Origin: Streptomyces shenzhenensis
GTDB taxonomy: Bacteria; Actinomycetota; Actinomycetes; Streptomycetales; Streptomycetaceae
NCBI RefSeq assembly: GCF_021462265.1
Contig: NZ_JAJONF010000005.1
Location: 1 to 64,000, forward strand
Direction: 5' to 3'
Length of the DNA: 64,000 bases
The notes beneath the pieces are model-generated. The model was not told the DNA's origin. It saw only the letters and a list, made by a program, of their open reading frames with translations, and did not search any database. Position 1 is the stretch's first letter; every line of letters starts with the position of its first letter. Shown one piece after another: positions 43,695-55,743 of this stretch. Made by a program: the position numbers and the translations under genes.

Positions 43695-44396
43695 ATGACC
43701 GCGATCAAGGATTCCGTCGTCCTCGTCACCGGCGGCAGCCGAGGCATCGGAAAGGCGCTGGTGGAGGAGCTGTACGCACGTGGCGCCGGCAAGGTCTACG
43801 CGACCGCCCGGGACCCGCGCACCGTCACCCACCCCGACGCCGTCGCCCTGGCCCTGGAGGTGACCGACCCCGGCTCCGTGGCCGCGGTCGCCGAGCAGGC
43901 GCAGGATGTCACCGTCCTCGTCAACAACGCCGGGATCGCCACCGGAACCCGCTTCCTCACCTCCCCGCTGGACGAGATCCGCCGCGAGTTCGACGTCAAC
44001 TTCTACGGCCCGCTGCTGCTCACCCGCGCCTTCGTCCCGGTCATCGAGCGCAACGGCGGCGGCCACGTCCTGAACGTGCACTCGGTCCTGTCCTGGCTCG
44101 CCGAGGGCGGCGCCTACAGCGCCTCCAAGGCGGCCCTGTGGTCGCAGACCAACAGCCTGCGCCTGGCGCTCCGGCCGCGTGGCATCGACGTCACCGGCCT
44201 GCACATGGGCTATGTCGACACCGACATGGCGGCCCGCGCCGACGGCCCCAAGTCGAAGCCGCGGGACATCGCCGCGGCCGCCCTCGACGGCGTCGAGTCG
44301 GGTGCCTTCGAGGTGCTCGCCGACGACATCACCCGCTGGGCCAAGGGGGCCCTGTCGGGCGACCTCGCCGCCATGTACCAGCAGCTCGCCGGGTGA
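43695..44396 (+). CDS. Short-chain dehydrogenase/reductase
   Basis: A 233-residue classical SDR. Cofactor motif TGGSRGIG, NNAG (VLVNNAGIAT), Ser in NVHSVLSW, YSASKAA for Tyr-x-x-x-Lys. GGAG lies about 10 bases before the ATG at 43695. Its promoter carries two perfect TetR-type palindromes, but no TetR gene is adjacent, so control in trans is implied. Substrate unknown. Confidence 0.92.
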   Translation: MTAIKDSVVLVTGGSRGIGKALVEELYARGAGKVYATARDPRTVTHPDAVALALEVTDPGSVAAVAEQAQDVTVLVNNAGIATGTRFLTSPLDEIRREFDVNFYGPLLLTRAFVPVIERNGGGHVLNVHSVLSWLAEGGAYSASKAALWSQTNSLRLALRPRGIDVTGLHMGYVDTDMAARADGPKSKPRDIAAAALDGVESGAFEVLADDITRWAKGALSGDLAAMYQQLAG

Positions 44397-44589
44397 CGGG
44401 GTGCTCCGGCCGGCTTCGCCGTGCCGGGGCCCGCGGGCGCGGCCCGCTCGGCGGCGGCCGCCGGCCGATCGATGAGAATTCCGCCGCCGAAGGGTTGTCG
44501 CCGGATTGCCTCACCACTTAAATCAAATCCTGAACTAAGCAGGGAGGTGCGCCGGTCGCGCGCACCCCGTGCCGACTCGGGAGCCGCTG

Positions 44590-46722
<2,133 letters not shown>

Positions 46723-46736
46723 CGGGCCGGATCCGG

Positions 46737-47858
46737 CTAGGCCGTTCGCCGTCGTGCCGGACGCCGTAGCAGCAGTTGTCGCGCGGGCCGCTCCACGCCC
46801 TCGTGGACGAGCCAGGACAGGCCCAGCGACACGGCGAAGGCGACGGCGGTGACGGCCGTGCCGGTGAGCAGGTCGTACCGCGGGCGGGTGCCGAGCAGAT
46901 GGGTGCCCGCCCGCAGCACCAGCAGATGGACCATGTAGAACGCGAAGGACACTTCGCCGAGGCGGACCAGCCACCGGCGCCGCCACAGCGACGGCAGGCC
47001 GTGCAGGTCCGCGAGGGCCGCCGCCGGGATGAGCAGGGCGAAGCCCGTGATGGTGCAGGCGGTGGCCGCGTAGTCGGCGGTGACCTGCGGGACCAGGAAG
47101 TAGCCGATGATCGCCAGCGCCAGCGAGGCCTCCAGTCCCGGGCCGCGCCACCGGCCGAGCAGCACCAGCCGCGCGATGGCCGCGCCCAGCACGAACTCCG
47201 GCAGCCGGGCGGCCGGGAAGGAGCTGATCGGCTGCGTCCAGCAGTGGTGCGCGTCGGTCCAGGCCAGCGCCAGCACCGTCAGCGCGGCCAGTGCCGCCAG
47301 CGCCGCGGCGCCCCGCGCGCCCAGGCGGCGCAGCAGCAGTGCCAGCAGCGGGAACGCGGCGTAGAAGAAGGCCTCGCAGGCCAGCGACCAGCTGACCGGG
47401 TCCAGCGTCTGCCACCACGGCCGCCACCAGGAGTGCACCAGGAAGACGTCGGCCAGTCCCTGCAGGAGGGTCGGCTTCGGCTGGCGGGGCAGCGTGCACA
47501 CCATGACCAGCGCGACGGCGGCGGTGACCAGGTGCACGGGGTAGACCCGGGCGACCCGTCGCCACCAGAAGCGCGCCGCCCGGTCACCCGGCCGCGCGGA
47601 CCACATCAGCACGAACCCGGAGAGGACGAAGAAGAACGACACCCCGGAGGCGCCGGCCTCGAACCCCCAGGACATGAACCGGCCGCCGGTGCCGCCGAAA
47701 TAGCGGAAGTTGTGCACGTGCAGCCCGAAGACCAGCAGTGCGGCCATCCATCTCAGTCCGGTCAGCGAGGGCAGTGCGGGGGCGGGGGCGGACGGCAGGG
47801 TGCGGGCGGGTGGCGCGGCGGCCGGAGCGGTCAAAGGGGCCTGGGTCGCCGTCGTCAT
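46737..47858 (-). CDS. Membrane acyltransferase (acyltransferase 3 family)
   Basis: A 373-residue integral membrane protein with about ten helices. Family signature: LTGLRWMAALLVFGLHVHNF, containing the RxxA and the catalytic His, followed by GVSFFFVLSGFVLMWS, and VSWSLACEAFFYAAFPLL. It transfers acyl groups (often acetyl) to surface sugars, lipids or secreted metabolites. The N-terminal 35 residues are Pro/Ala-rich. ATG 47858 with AGGTGA before it. Target unknown. Confidence 0.92.
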   Translation of the reverse strand: MTTATQAPLTAPAAAPPARTLPSAPAPALPSLTGLRWMAALLVFGLHVHNFRYFGGTGGRFMSWGFEAGASGVSFFFVLSGFVLMWSARPGDRAARFWWRRVARVYPVHLVTAAVALVMVCTLPRQPKPTLLQGLADVFLVHSWWRPWWQTLDPVSWSLACEAFFYAAFPLLALLLRRLGARGAAALAALAALTVLALAWTDAHHCWTQPISSFPAARLPEFVLGAAIARLVLLGRWRGPGLEASLALAIIGYFLVPQVTADYAATACTITGFALLIPAAALADLHGLPSLWRRRWLVRLGEVSFAFYMVHLLVLRAGTHLLGTRPRYDLLTGTAVTAVAFAVSLGLSWLVHEGVERPARQLLLRRPARRRTA

Positions 47859-48163
47859 CGAGTCACCTGCCGGAGGGTTCGCGCGTGGAGCATGAAACGG
47901 AGCGTTGCCCGTTCCACACCTTTCACTCCGGCCACGGACGAACATCACACCAACGCCGAGGGAAGGCCTCGGCCATACGGGCCGCGCGGGCCGGACGGGC
48001 GGGTGCGACCCTACCCGGACGGCGGGCGCGGGCTACGGCTCTCGCCACCCCCCTCACCCGCGGGCGCGACGCCCTGGCCCGCGCCTTCGGGCCGCGGCCG
48101 GTGTGCCGAAACGCCACAGCAACGAAACGAACGGATGACTCGTCCGGTGCGCGGTTGACGCCG
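47859..48163. other. Intergenic region, nothing recognised
   Basis: No gene or motif is recognised in these 305 bases. It probably holds the acyltransferase promoter (leftward) and the end of the sigma-factor operon. Confidence 0.4.
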
Positions 48164-48622
48164 TTACCGGCGGGACGGCGTGGGGACGACGCTCGGCCGG
48201 CTGCCGGACGGTGTGGTCCGGACCGCCGAAGGGGCCGACGGCGTTCTCCGGGTGGGAGCCTGGGCGGTCTCCCTCGTGGTGGGTGCGGCGCTGCGGCTCG
48301 GCCTGGAACCGGCGGTCGTGGGGGACGCCGAGGGGCGTTCCGGAGCCGTGGGGCGGACGGCCGGCGGCGCGAGGGGCACCGTCGGTGTCGTCGGCGGCGA
48401 GGATGCCGTCAGGTGCAGCGGCAGGGCGACGAGCACGGCGACGGCACAGGTCACCCCGGCTCCGGCCGCGGCGCGGACCAGCCGGCGGCGGCTCGCGGCG
48501 CGGCGGATCTCCTCGTAGCGGCCCGGCGGCGGGCCGAGATGGGCGGAGGGCGGTCGCAGGATGACCGCAAGGGGATCGTCCGGGCCGTCGAACTCCGGCT
48601 CGTCGTCAAAGCGTGTGATCAA
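48164..48622 (-). CDS. Membrane protein coupled to ECF sigma factor
   Basis: A 152-residue protein with an acidic cytoplasmic N terminus (RFDDEPEFDGPDDPLAV), one membrane helix (about 52-73: AGAGVTCAVAVLVALPLHL) and a Ser/Thr/Pro-rich extracellular tail. Size, topology and its 17-base overlap with the sigma-factor gene suggest an anti-sigma-like partner, although no ZAS motif (HxxxCxxC) is present. Confidence 0.7.
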   Translation of the reverse strand: MITRFDDEPEFDGPDDPLAVILRPPSAHLGPPPGRYEEIRRAASRRRLVRAAAGAGVTCAVAVLVALPLHLTASSPPTTPTVPLAPPAVRPTAPERPSASPTTAGSRPSRSAAPTTRETAQAPTRRTPSAPSAVRTTPSGSRPSVVPTPSRR

Positions 48623-49097
48623 GGCTTCTCCTCAGATGGACGCGGAGCAGTTCCCGGGCCGCGTGCAGATCGGCCTTGACGGTTCCTTCCTTCCGTCCGG
48701 TCAGCTCGGACACCTCCCGGATCGGCATGTCAGCGTAGTAGTGCAGCAGGATCGGCACCCGCAGTCGCTCCGGCAGGGACTGCACCAGCAGCCGTACCGA
48801 GGGATCGGTCTGCTCGGTGTGCGGGCGGGTCGCGGCCTCCGAGCCGACGCGGCGCACGGCCCGGCGCTCGCGCTCCAGCTTGCGCCAGTGGTCCCGGACG
48901 ATGTTCGCCGCGGTGACGTAGAGGAAACCGCGCGGCTCCTCCACCGACGTCCACCGGGCCCACAGCCGGGTGAACGCCTCCGAGGCGATCTCGTGCGCCG
49001 TCTCGTCGTCGTCGACCAGACGGCGGCACCAGCCGGCCAGGCGCGGATACAGGGCGGCGAAGAGCTCGGAGGCCGCCTTGTCACGGGACCGTTTCAA
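48606..49097 (-). CDS. ECF RNA polymerase sigma factor (SigE-type)
   Basis: A 163-residue ECF sigma factor. Region 2: LYPRLAGWCRRLVDDDETAHEIASEAFTRLW (split motif) with FLYVTAANIVRDHWRKLER. Region 4: LPERLRVPILLHYYADMP and VSELTGRKEGTVKADLHAA as helix-turn-helix. It directs RNA polymerase to a small regulon. The start is TTG with GGAG 5 bases upstream. The next gene overlaps and may be its antagonist. The neighbouring sortase operon may be a target. Confidence 0.88.
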   Translation of the reverse strand: MKRSRDKAASELFAALYPRLAGWCRRLVDDDETAHEIASEAFTRLWARWTSVEEPRGFLYVTAANIVRDHWRKLERERRAVRRVGSEAATRPHTEQTDPSVRLLVQSLPERLRVPILLHYYADMPIREVSELTGRKEGTVKADLHAARELLRVHLRRSLDHTL

Positions 49098-49146
49098 CGT
49101 TCTCCAGGGTCGTGGGGGTTCGTGGGTTCGCTGGTCCGTGGGGGAG

Positions 49147-49186
49147 GATGCCGGTCCGGCGGCGTTCGTTCCGCCGGACCGGCATC
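49147..49186 (-). terminator. Strong terminator after the sortase operon
   Basis: A 16-base perfect stem (GATGCCGGTCCGGCGG and complement) with 8-base loop CGTTCGTT lies 7 bases beyond the sortase stop codon. Confidence 0.8.
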
Positions 49187-49192
49187 CCTGGA

Positions 49193-49804
49193 TCAGCCCC
49201 GCGTGCCGGTCAGCGTGGCGAAGACGATCACGTTGTCGAGGTAGCCGTGGCCGCTGCGCGGACCGCCGCAGGTGATCAGCCGCAGCTCCGGGCGGTCCAC
49301 GTCCCCGTACACGTCCTTCGTCGGGAACTGTGCCTTGGCGACCGTACGCACCTCGCCGACGGTGAACACCGCCGACCGGCCGTTCTCCAGACGCGTCTCG
49401 ACCTCGTCGCCCCGGCGTAGCTCCGCGAGGCGCCGGAAGACGCCGTCCCCGTAGCTGCCGACCGTGACATGGCCGAGGACGACCGACGGGCCGGCCTGAC
49501 CGGGGGTGGGCGAGTAGCGGTACCAGCCCGCCCGGTCGTGCGCGGTGATCGGCGGTACCTGGACGGTGCCGTCGGCCGCGAGACCCAGCCGGAGCAGCGG
49601 GGTGTCGACCCCGATCGCCGGGATGCGCAGCCGGACCGGCACGGAACGGCCGAGCGCGGTGCGCGCCGTGGGCGTGGCGGTGGGCGCGGGCGCCTGTCTC
49701 CGGTGGGCGGTCGTGGTCACCTGGTGAGGTGCCGCTCCCGCACAGCCCGCCAGCAGCGAGGCCGTCGCGGCGGTGACGAAGGCGCGCCTGGAGAGCGAGG
49801 TCAT
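49193..49804 (-). CDS. Class F sortase
   Basis: A 203-residue class F sortase. N-terminal membrane or lipoprotein signal (RRAFVTAATASLLAGCAG, with possible lipidated Cys21), a Pro/Thr linker, then the sortase barrel (about 50-203). Catalytic His112 (VVLGHVTVG), Cys179 (LRLITCGG) and an Arg at about 183. It cleaves sorting motifs and joins proteins to the cell wall or to other amines. Its ATG overlaps the stop of the upstream gene (ATGA), which encodes its likely substrate. Confidence 0.93.
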   Translation of the reverse strand: MTSLSRRAFVTAATASLLAGCAGAAPHQVTTTAHRRQAPAPTATPTARTALGRSVPVRLRIPAIGVDTPLLRLGLAADGTVQVPPITAHDRAGWYRYSPTPGQAGPSVVLGHVTVGSYGDGVFRRLAELRRGDEVETRLENGRSAVFTVGEVRTVAKAQFPTKDVYGDVDRPELRLITCGGPRSGHGYLDNVIVFATLTGTRG

Positions 49805-50163
49805 GCCCCGGTGGCCCGGCGGCGACGGACGGTGAACAGCACCGCACCGGCGGCGAGCGCTGCCGCCGCGCCCCCGCCGATCAGCGCTGCCTCGGAGCCG
49901 GAGCCCGAGGAGGACTCCGTCACCCCGGTGTCGGGCGCCCCCGCGGGTACGGCGGCGACCTGGCCCCTGTCCCGCTTCGACACCCGGGTGGGCACGGGGG
50001 AGGGGACCTCGGACGGGCGGGCGGACTGCGCGGTGGAGGGGGCCTCGGACGCCACGACGGTGGGGACGGGGCGCGGGGTGGTGCTGTCGGCGAACGCGGG
50101 CACGGTGCCCGCCAGGACGGCGGTGCAGGCCAGTGCCGCGGCGCTCAGGACAGTTCGGCGCAT
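49801..50163 (-). CDS. Small surface protein, probable sortase substrate
   Basis: A 120-residue exported protein. Signal peptide (1-25, ending AFA), Ser/Pro/Thr-rich stalk, then a sorting-signal-like tail: APDTG (76-80), a spacer, hydrophobic helix (about 92-112) and RRRR (113-116). The motif is close to LPxTG but has Ala in place of Leu. It is translationally coupled to the class F sortase gene (ATGA), so the two probably work together. Its own ATG at 50163 follows AAAGAGAG. Confidence 0.85.
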   Translation of the reverse strand: MRRTVLSAAALACTAVLAGTVPAFADSTTPRPVPTVVASEAPSTAQSARPSEVPSPVPTRVSKRDRGQVAAVPAGAPDTGVTESSSGSGSEAALIGGGAAAALAAGAVLFTVRRRRATGA

Positions 50164-50334
50164 GAAGACGCTCTCTTTCGTCGGCCCGCGATGATCGGGG
50201 CGGGCTGAGTTACGGATCGAGCGGAGAGACGACCCGGCACCGGGACGGGTTGTAAAGAGATGGCAAAGGCGGGTGGCGTGGTGCGGCGGGACGGGGGTCG
50301 TCCGGGTCGCCACCAGACTTGAGTGGGTTGTTTT

Positions 50335-50371
50335 CTTGAATCACTCATGTTTAAGGCGATAGGTTGGCGCC
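50335..50371 (+). promoter_or_regulatory. furA promoter and FurA-type operator, predicted leaderless
   Basis: TTGAAT (50336-50341), 18 bases, TAGGTT (50360-50365) lies 7 bases upstream of the A of the furA ATG, so the message would start at the start codon. Inside it, CTTGAA...TTTAAG (50335-50355) forms a loose dyad like the FurA autoregulatory site of Streptomyces. Confidence 0.65.
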
Positions 50372-50809
50372 ATGACCGCGTCCCAGCCCCCGACAACCGC
50401 CGCTGAGCTGCGCGATGCCGGCCTGCGGGTGACGGCCGCCCGTGTCGCGCTGCTGGAGACCGTCCGCCACGGCGACCACCTCGACGTCGAGACCATCGCC
50501 TCCGGTGTCCGTGAGCGCGTAGGCCACATATCGCTCCAAGCCGTGTACGACGCGCTGCACGCGCTCACCACGGCAGGACTCATACGCCGTATCGAACCGG
50601 CCGGCAGCCCGGCCCGGTTCGAGGGACGCGTCGGCGACAACCACCACCACGTCCTGTGCCGGTCGTGCGGTGCCCTCGCCGACGTCGACTGCGCGGTCGG
50701 CGACGCCCCGTGCCTGACCGCTTCGGACGACCACGGCTTCGCGATCGACGAGGCCGAGGTCATCTACTGGGGCCTGTGCCCCGCCTGTTCCACCGTCAAC
50801 AGTTCCTGA
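50372..50809 (+). CDS. furA: FurA, redox-sensing Fur-family repressor
   Basis: A 145-residue Fur-family repressor. Winged helix (about 12-70: GLRVTAARVALLETVR, ISLQAVYDALHALTTAG) and a dimerisation domain with HHHVLCRSCG (Cys96, Cys99) and CPAC (Cys136, Cys139) giving a structural zinc site. In Streptomyces FurA represses its own gene and the next catalase-peroxidase gene and releases DNA upon oxidation. No classical ribosome site, which fits a leaderless message. The catalase-peroxidase gene follows after 36 bases in the same direction. Confidence 0.94.
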   Translation: MTASQPPTTAAELRDAGLRVTAARVALLETVRHGDHLDVETIASGVRERVGHISLQAVYDALHALTTAGLIRRIEPAGSPARFEGRVGDNHHHVLCRSCGALADVDCAVGDAPCLTASDDHGFAIDEAEVIYWGLCPACSTVNSS

Positions 50810-50818
50810 GTACGTTGA

Positions 50819-53035
<2,217 letters not shown>

Positions 53036-53050
53036 CCGTCCCGCACACCC

Positions 53051-53088
53051 GATGCCCGGACCGGCCCTCGCGGGCCGGGCCGGGCATC
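53051..53088 (+). terminator. Terminator after katG
   Basis: GATGCCCGG pairs with CCGGGCATC and CCGGCCC with GGGCCGG, with one A-G mismatch and loop TCGC, 15 bases after the katG stop codon. Confidence 0.75.
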
Positions 53089-53260
53089 GGCATGCCCACG
53101 GCTGCCTGGCCGGCTCCCGCCGGGGCCCGTGCGTAGCACGCTGCACACGAGTCGTTCTTTACCCCACCATGACCTCGACTCCCGTTGTTCACGCGGCCTT
53201 CGCAGACTCTGCAGGTCCCGAGCCACCCCCCTGTACCGGCCGCCCGCGGGAGTTCCGAGC

Positions 53261-54964
53261 ATGAGCCACGGTCACAGCCACGACCACGGTCACCACCACC
53301 ATCACCACCACGGGGACGGCGACGCCGCCTCGCTGCCGCCCGCCCTCGATCTGTCCGTGCCCGACGCGGAACTGACGCCCGGTCAGCTCTCCCGCCGTTC
53401 GATGCTGCGCCGCACCGGCCTGCTGGGCGCCGGCCTCGCGGCGGGCGGTGTCCTCGTCGGCGCGGGCCAGGCCGCCGCCTCGGTCTTCGCCGCCGACTCC
53501 CACGACAGCCGTTCCGGCGGCTACCTGTGGCTGGCCGGCGACCACCACATCCACACCCAGCACAGCTCCGACGGCAAGTACCGGGTCATCGACCACGTCC
53601 GGCAGGCCAACGCGCACGGCCTGGACTGGATGGTCATCACCGACCACGGCAGCGAGACCCACGCCAAGATCGGTGTCGAGAAGGTCAACCCGGACATCGT
53701 CGCCGCCCGTGACCAGATCGACGACACGCTGGTCTTCCAGGGCCTGGAGTGGAACATCCCGGCCGCCGAGCACGGCACGGTCTTCGTCCACCCCGGCAAG
53801 AACGAGGTCGCCGTCCTCAAGGAGTTCGAGACCTCCTTCGACGGCTCGGTGAAGGGCGCCTCCGCCAGCACCCCCGCCAACGAGGCGCTGGCCATCTCCG
53901 GCCTCAACTTCCTCGCCGAGCAGGTGCGGCGCCGCAACGTCAAGGACGTCCTGTTCCTCGCCAACCACCCGGCGCGCAAGGGCATCGACTCCCCGCACGA
54001 GATCCGCGCCTGGCGCGACGCCCAGCCGTCGATCGCCGTCGGTTTCGAGGGCGCCCCCGGCCACCAGGCGGGCGGCCTGCCCAAGCCGAACGGCCCCGGA
54101 TCGGCCCGTGGCATCTACGACAACAGCCCGAGCGCCGACTCCTTCGCCGGGTACCCGCTGGAGAGCTACCGCACCTGGGGCGGCTTCGACTGGATGACCG
54201 CCACCGTCGGCGGCCTGTGGGACAGCCTGCTCGCCGAGGGCAAGCCCTGGTGGATCACCGCCAACTCCGACTCCCACAACGTCTACGCCGACACCGCGGT
54301 GCGTGGCCCGAACAGTGACTTCAACGCCAACGGCCGTTACGAGGACCCGGTCTACGGCACCGGCATCAGCCTCACCGACACCGACTTCTGGCCGGGCCAG
54401 TACTCCCGCACCCACGTCGGAGCGGCCTCCTTCTCCTACAAGTCGGTCATGGACGGCATCCGCGCGGGCCGGGTCTGGGTCGACCACGGCGGCCTGATCA
54501 GCGGCCTGAACGCCCAGCTGCGCTCCGGGTCCCGCGCGGTGACCCTGGGCGGGGCGCTCCAGGTCCGCAAGGGCAGCCAGGTCGACCTCGTCGTCGAGAT
54601 CAGCCTCGCCAACGGCCCCAACTGGGCCCAGTTCGTGCCCTCGCTGGCCCGCGTCGACGTCATCCAGGGCGATGTCACCGGTGCGGTCTCGGACAAGGAC
54701 ACCTTCGCCACGCCCGCCACCAAGGTCGTTAAGTCCTTCGAGGTGAACAAGGCGACCGGCTCGGTCAGACTGAGGTATTCCCTCGGCCGTCTCGACAAGC
54801 CGGTCTACGTCCGGCTGCGCGGTACCGACGGCAACCGCTCCGCGGTCGGCATCAACGGTGCCGCCGTGGACCCGGCCGGCCCGGCCATCGACGTCCTCGG
54901 CGACGCCGACCCGTGGAAGGACCTGTGGTTCTACTCCAACCCGATGTGGGTCCTGCCCGCATGA
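53261..54964 (+). CDS. Tat-exported PHP-domain metallohydrolase with His-rich N terminus
   Basis: A 567-residue protein. Residues 3-17 are nearly all His/Gly/Asp (GHSHDHGHHHHHHHG), then a Tat signal SRRSMLRRTG and hydrophobic stretch (about 54-73), cleavage near AAAS. The PHP domain (about 88-330) has GDHHIHTQHSSDG (His96, His98), ITDHGSETH, a Glu-containing GLEWNIP and late SDSHNVY with metal-binding residues. A beta-sandwich-like C terminus follows. Family members are phosphoesterases or exonuclease-like hydrolases. ATG 53261 has GGGAG upstream. It is overlapped at its stop by the next gene. Confidence 0.88.
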   Translation: MSHGHSHDHGHHHHHHHGDGDAASLPPALDLSVPDAELTPGQLSRRSMLRRTGLLGAGLAAGGVLVGAGQAAASVFAADSHDSRSGGYLWLAGDHHIHTQHSSDGKYRVIDHVRQANAHGLDWMVITDHGSETHAKIGVEKVNPDIVAARDQIDDTLVFQGLEWNIPAAEHGTVFVHPGKNEVAVLKEFETSFDGSVKGASASTPANEALAISGLNFLAEQVRRRNVKDVLFLANHPARKGIDSPHEIRAWRDAQPSIAVGFEGAPGHQAGGLPKPNGPGSARGIYDNSPSADSFAGYPLESYRTWGGFDWMTATVGGLWDSLLAEGKPWWITANSDSHNVYADTAVRGPNSDFNANGRYEDPVYGTGISLTDTDFWPGQYSRTHVGAASFSYKSVMDGIRAGRVWVDHGGLISGLNAQLRSGSRAVTLGGALQVRKGSQVDLVVEISLANGPNWAQFVPSLARVDVIQGDVTGAVSDKDTFATPATKVVKSFEVNKATGSVRLRYSLGRLDKPVYVRLRGTDGNRSAVGINGAAVDPAGPAIDVLGDADPWKDLWFYSNPMWVLPA

Positions 54965-55584
54965 CCTCCCCGCACCACGCGTCCGGCGTCCACTCCGTCA
55001 TCGGGGTGGACGCCGGTACGGCGACCCCGCGTGAGGCCGATCACCTGATCCACGAGCTGCGCGACCGGCTCACGCTCCCGGCGGGCACGTTCGCCTGCAC
55101 CCACCTGTTCCGCACCGGCGAACGCCGGGGTGCGACGATCTCGCTGACCCTGCCGGCCAGGGACGCGGCCACGCGGGCGGGCACGGACACGGTGTGGCAG
55201 GAACTGCTGACGACGCTGCCGGCGGGGACCGGTCTCGTCCTGGGCGAGCGCTCGCACGGACCGGCCGAGGCCGTCGGCACCGCGCGGCAGGCGGCGGCCG
55301 CGCCCCCGAGCACCGGCCGGGCGGTCCTCTACCCCGGCGTGGAGCAGCTGACCGGCACGGTCACCGTGGCGGACGTACTGGACCGGACCGCCGTCGAACA
55401 CCTCGTCGTGCTCGGCGCGCCGGCCGGCGAACTCCCCGGCACCACCCGGGTGTGGACGCGGAACCACGTACGCCCCGAGTGGCGCGCCGGAACCCTCACC
55501 CTCACCCTGGTCCCCGCGGCGGGCGGCCTGCTGGCCCCCTTCGAGGTCCCCAACCCCACCCCGTGCTGCGCGGACCACGACTGA
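54961..55584 (+). CDS. Hypothetical protein coupled to PHP-domain gene
   Basis: A 207-residue cytoplasmic protein with no signal peptide. Its ATG overlaps the PHP gene stop by four bases (ATGA at 54961-54964), so both are made together. Two similar halves are possible: about 1-95 (HSVIGVDAGTATPREADHLI) and 105-195 (RAVLYPGVEQLTGTVTVADV). The C terminus is CCADHD, a potential metal ligand cluster. I do not recognise a family. A metallochaperone or accessory role for the metal-dependent PHP protein is a guess. Confidence 0.7.
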   Translation: MTSPHHASGVHSVIGVDAGTATPREADHLIHELRDRLTLPAGTFACTHLFRTGERRGATISLTLPARDAATRAGTDTVWQELLTTLPAGTGLVLGERSHGPAEAVGTARQAAAAPPSTGRAVLYPGVEQLTGTVTVADVLDRTAVEHLVVLGAPAGELPGTTRVWTRNHVRPEWRAGTLTLTLVPAAGGLLAPFEVPNPTPCCADHD

Positions 55585-55743
55585 CGCGAGGGCAATCCCC
55601 TAGTGACATGGCCTGGTCAAGTCTGTCAGGCTTCCGACTCGCACCACTCATGACGCGTGACCTGAGGCCACCCCCGGCGCACCCCAGCCGGAACGGCGGT
55701 CACCGAGCAGGCCGGAATCCCGGCCCCTGCAAAGGAGTTTCGT

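Noticed and set aside
53265..53315. CAC-rich tract resembling a simple repeat
   Set aside because: It encodes the His-rich N terminus of the PHP protein in frame.
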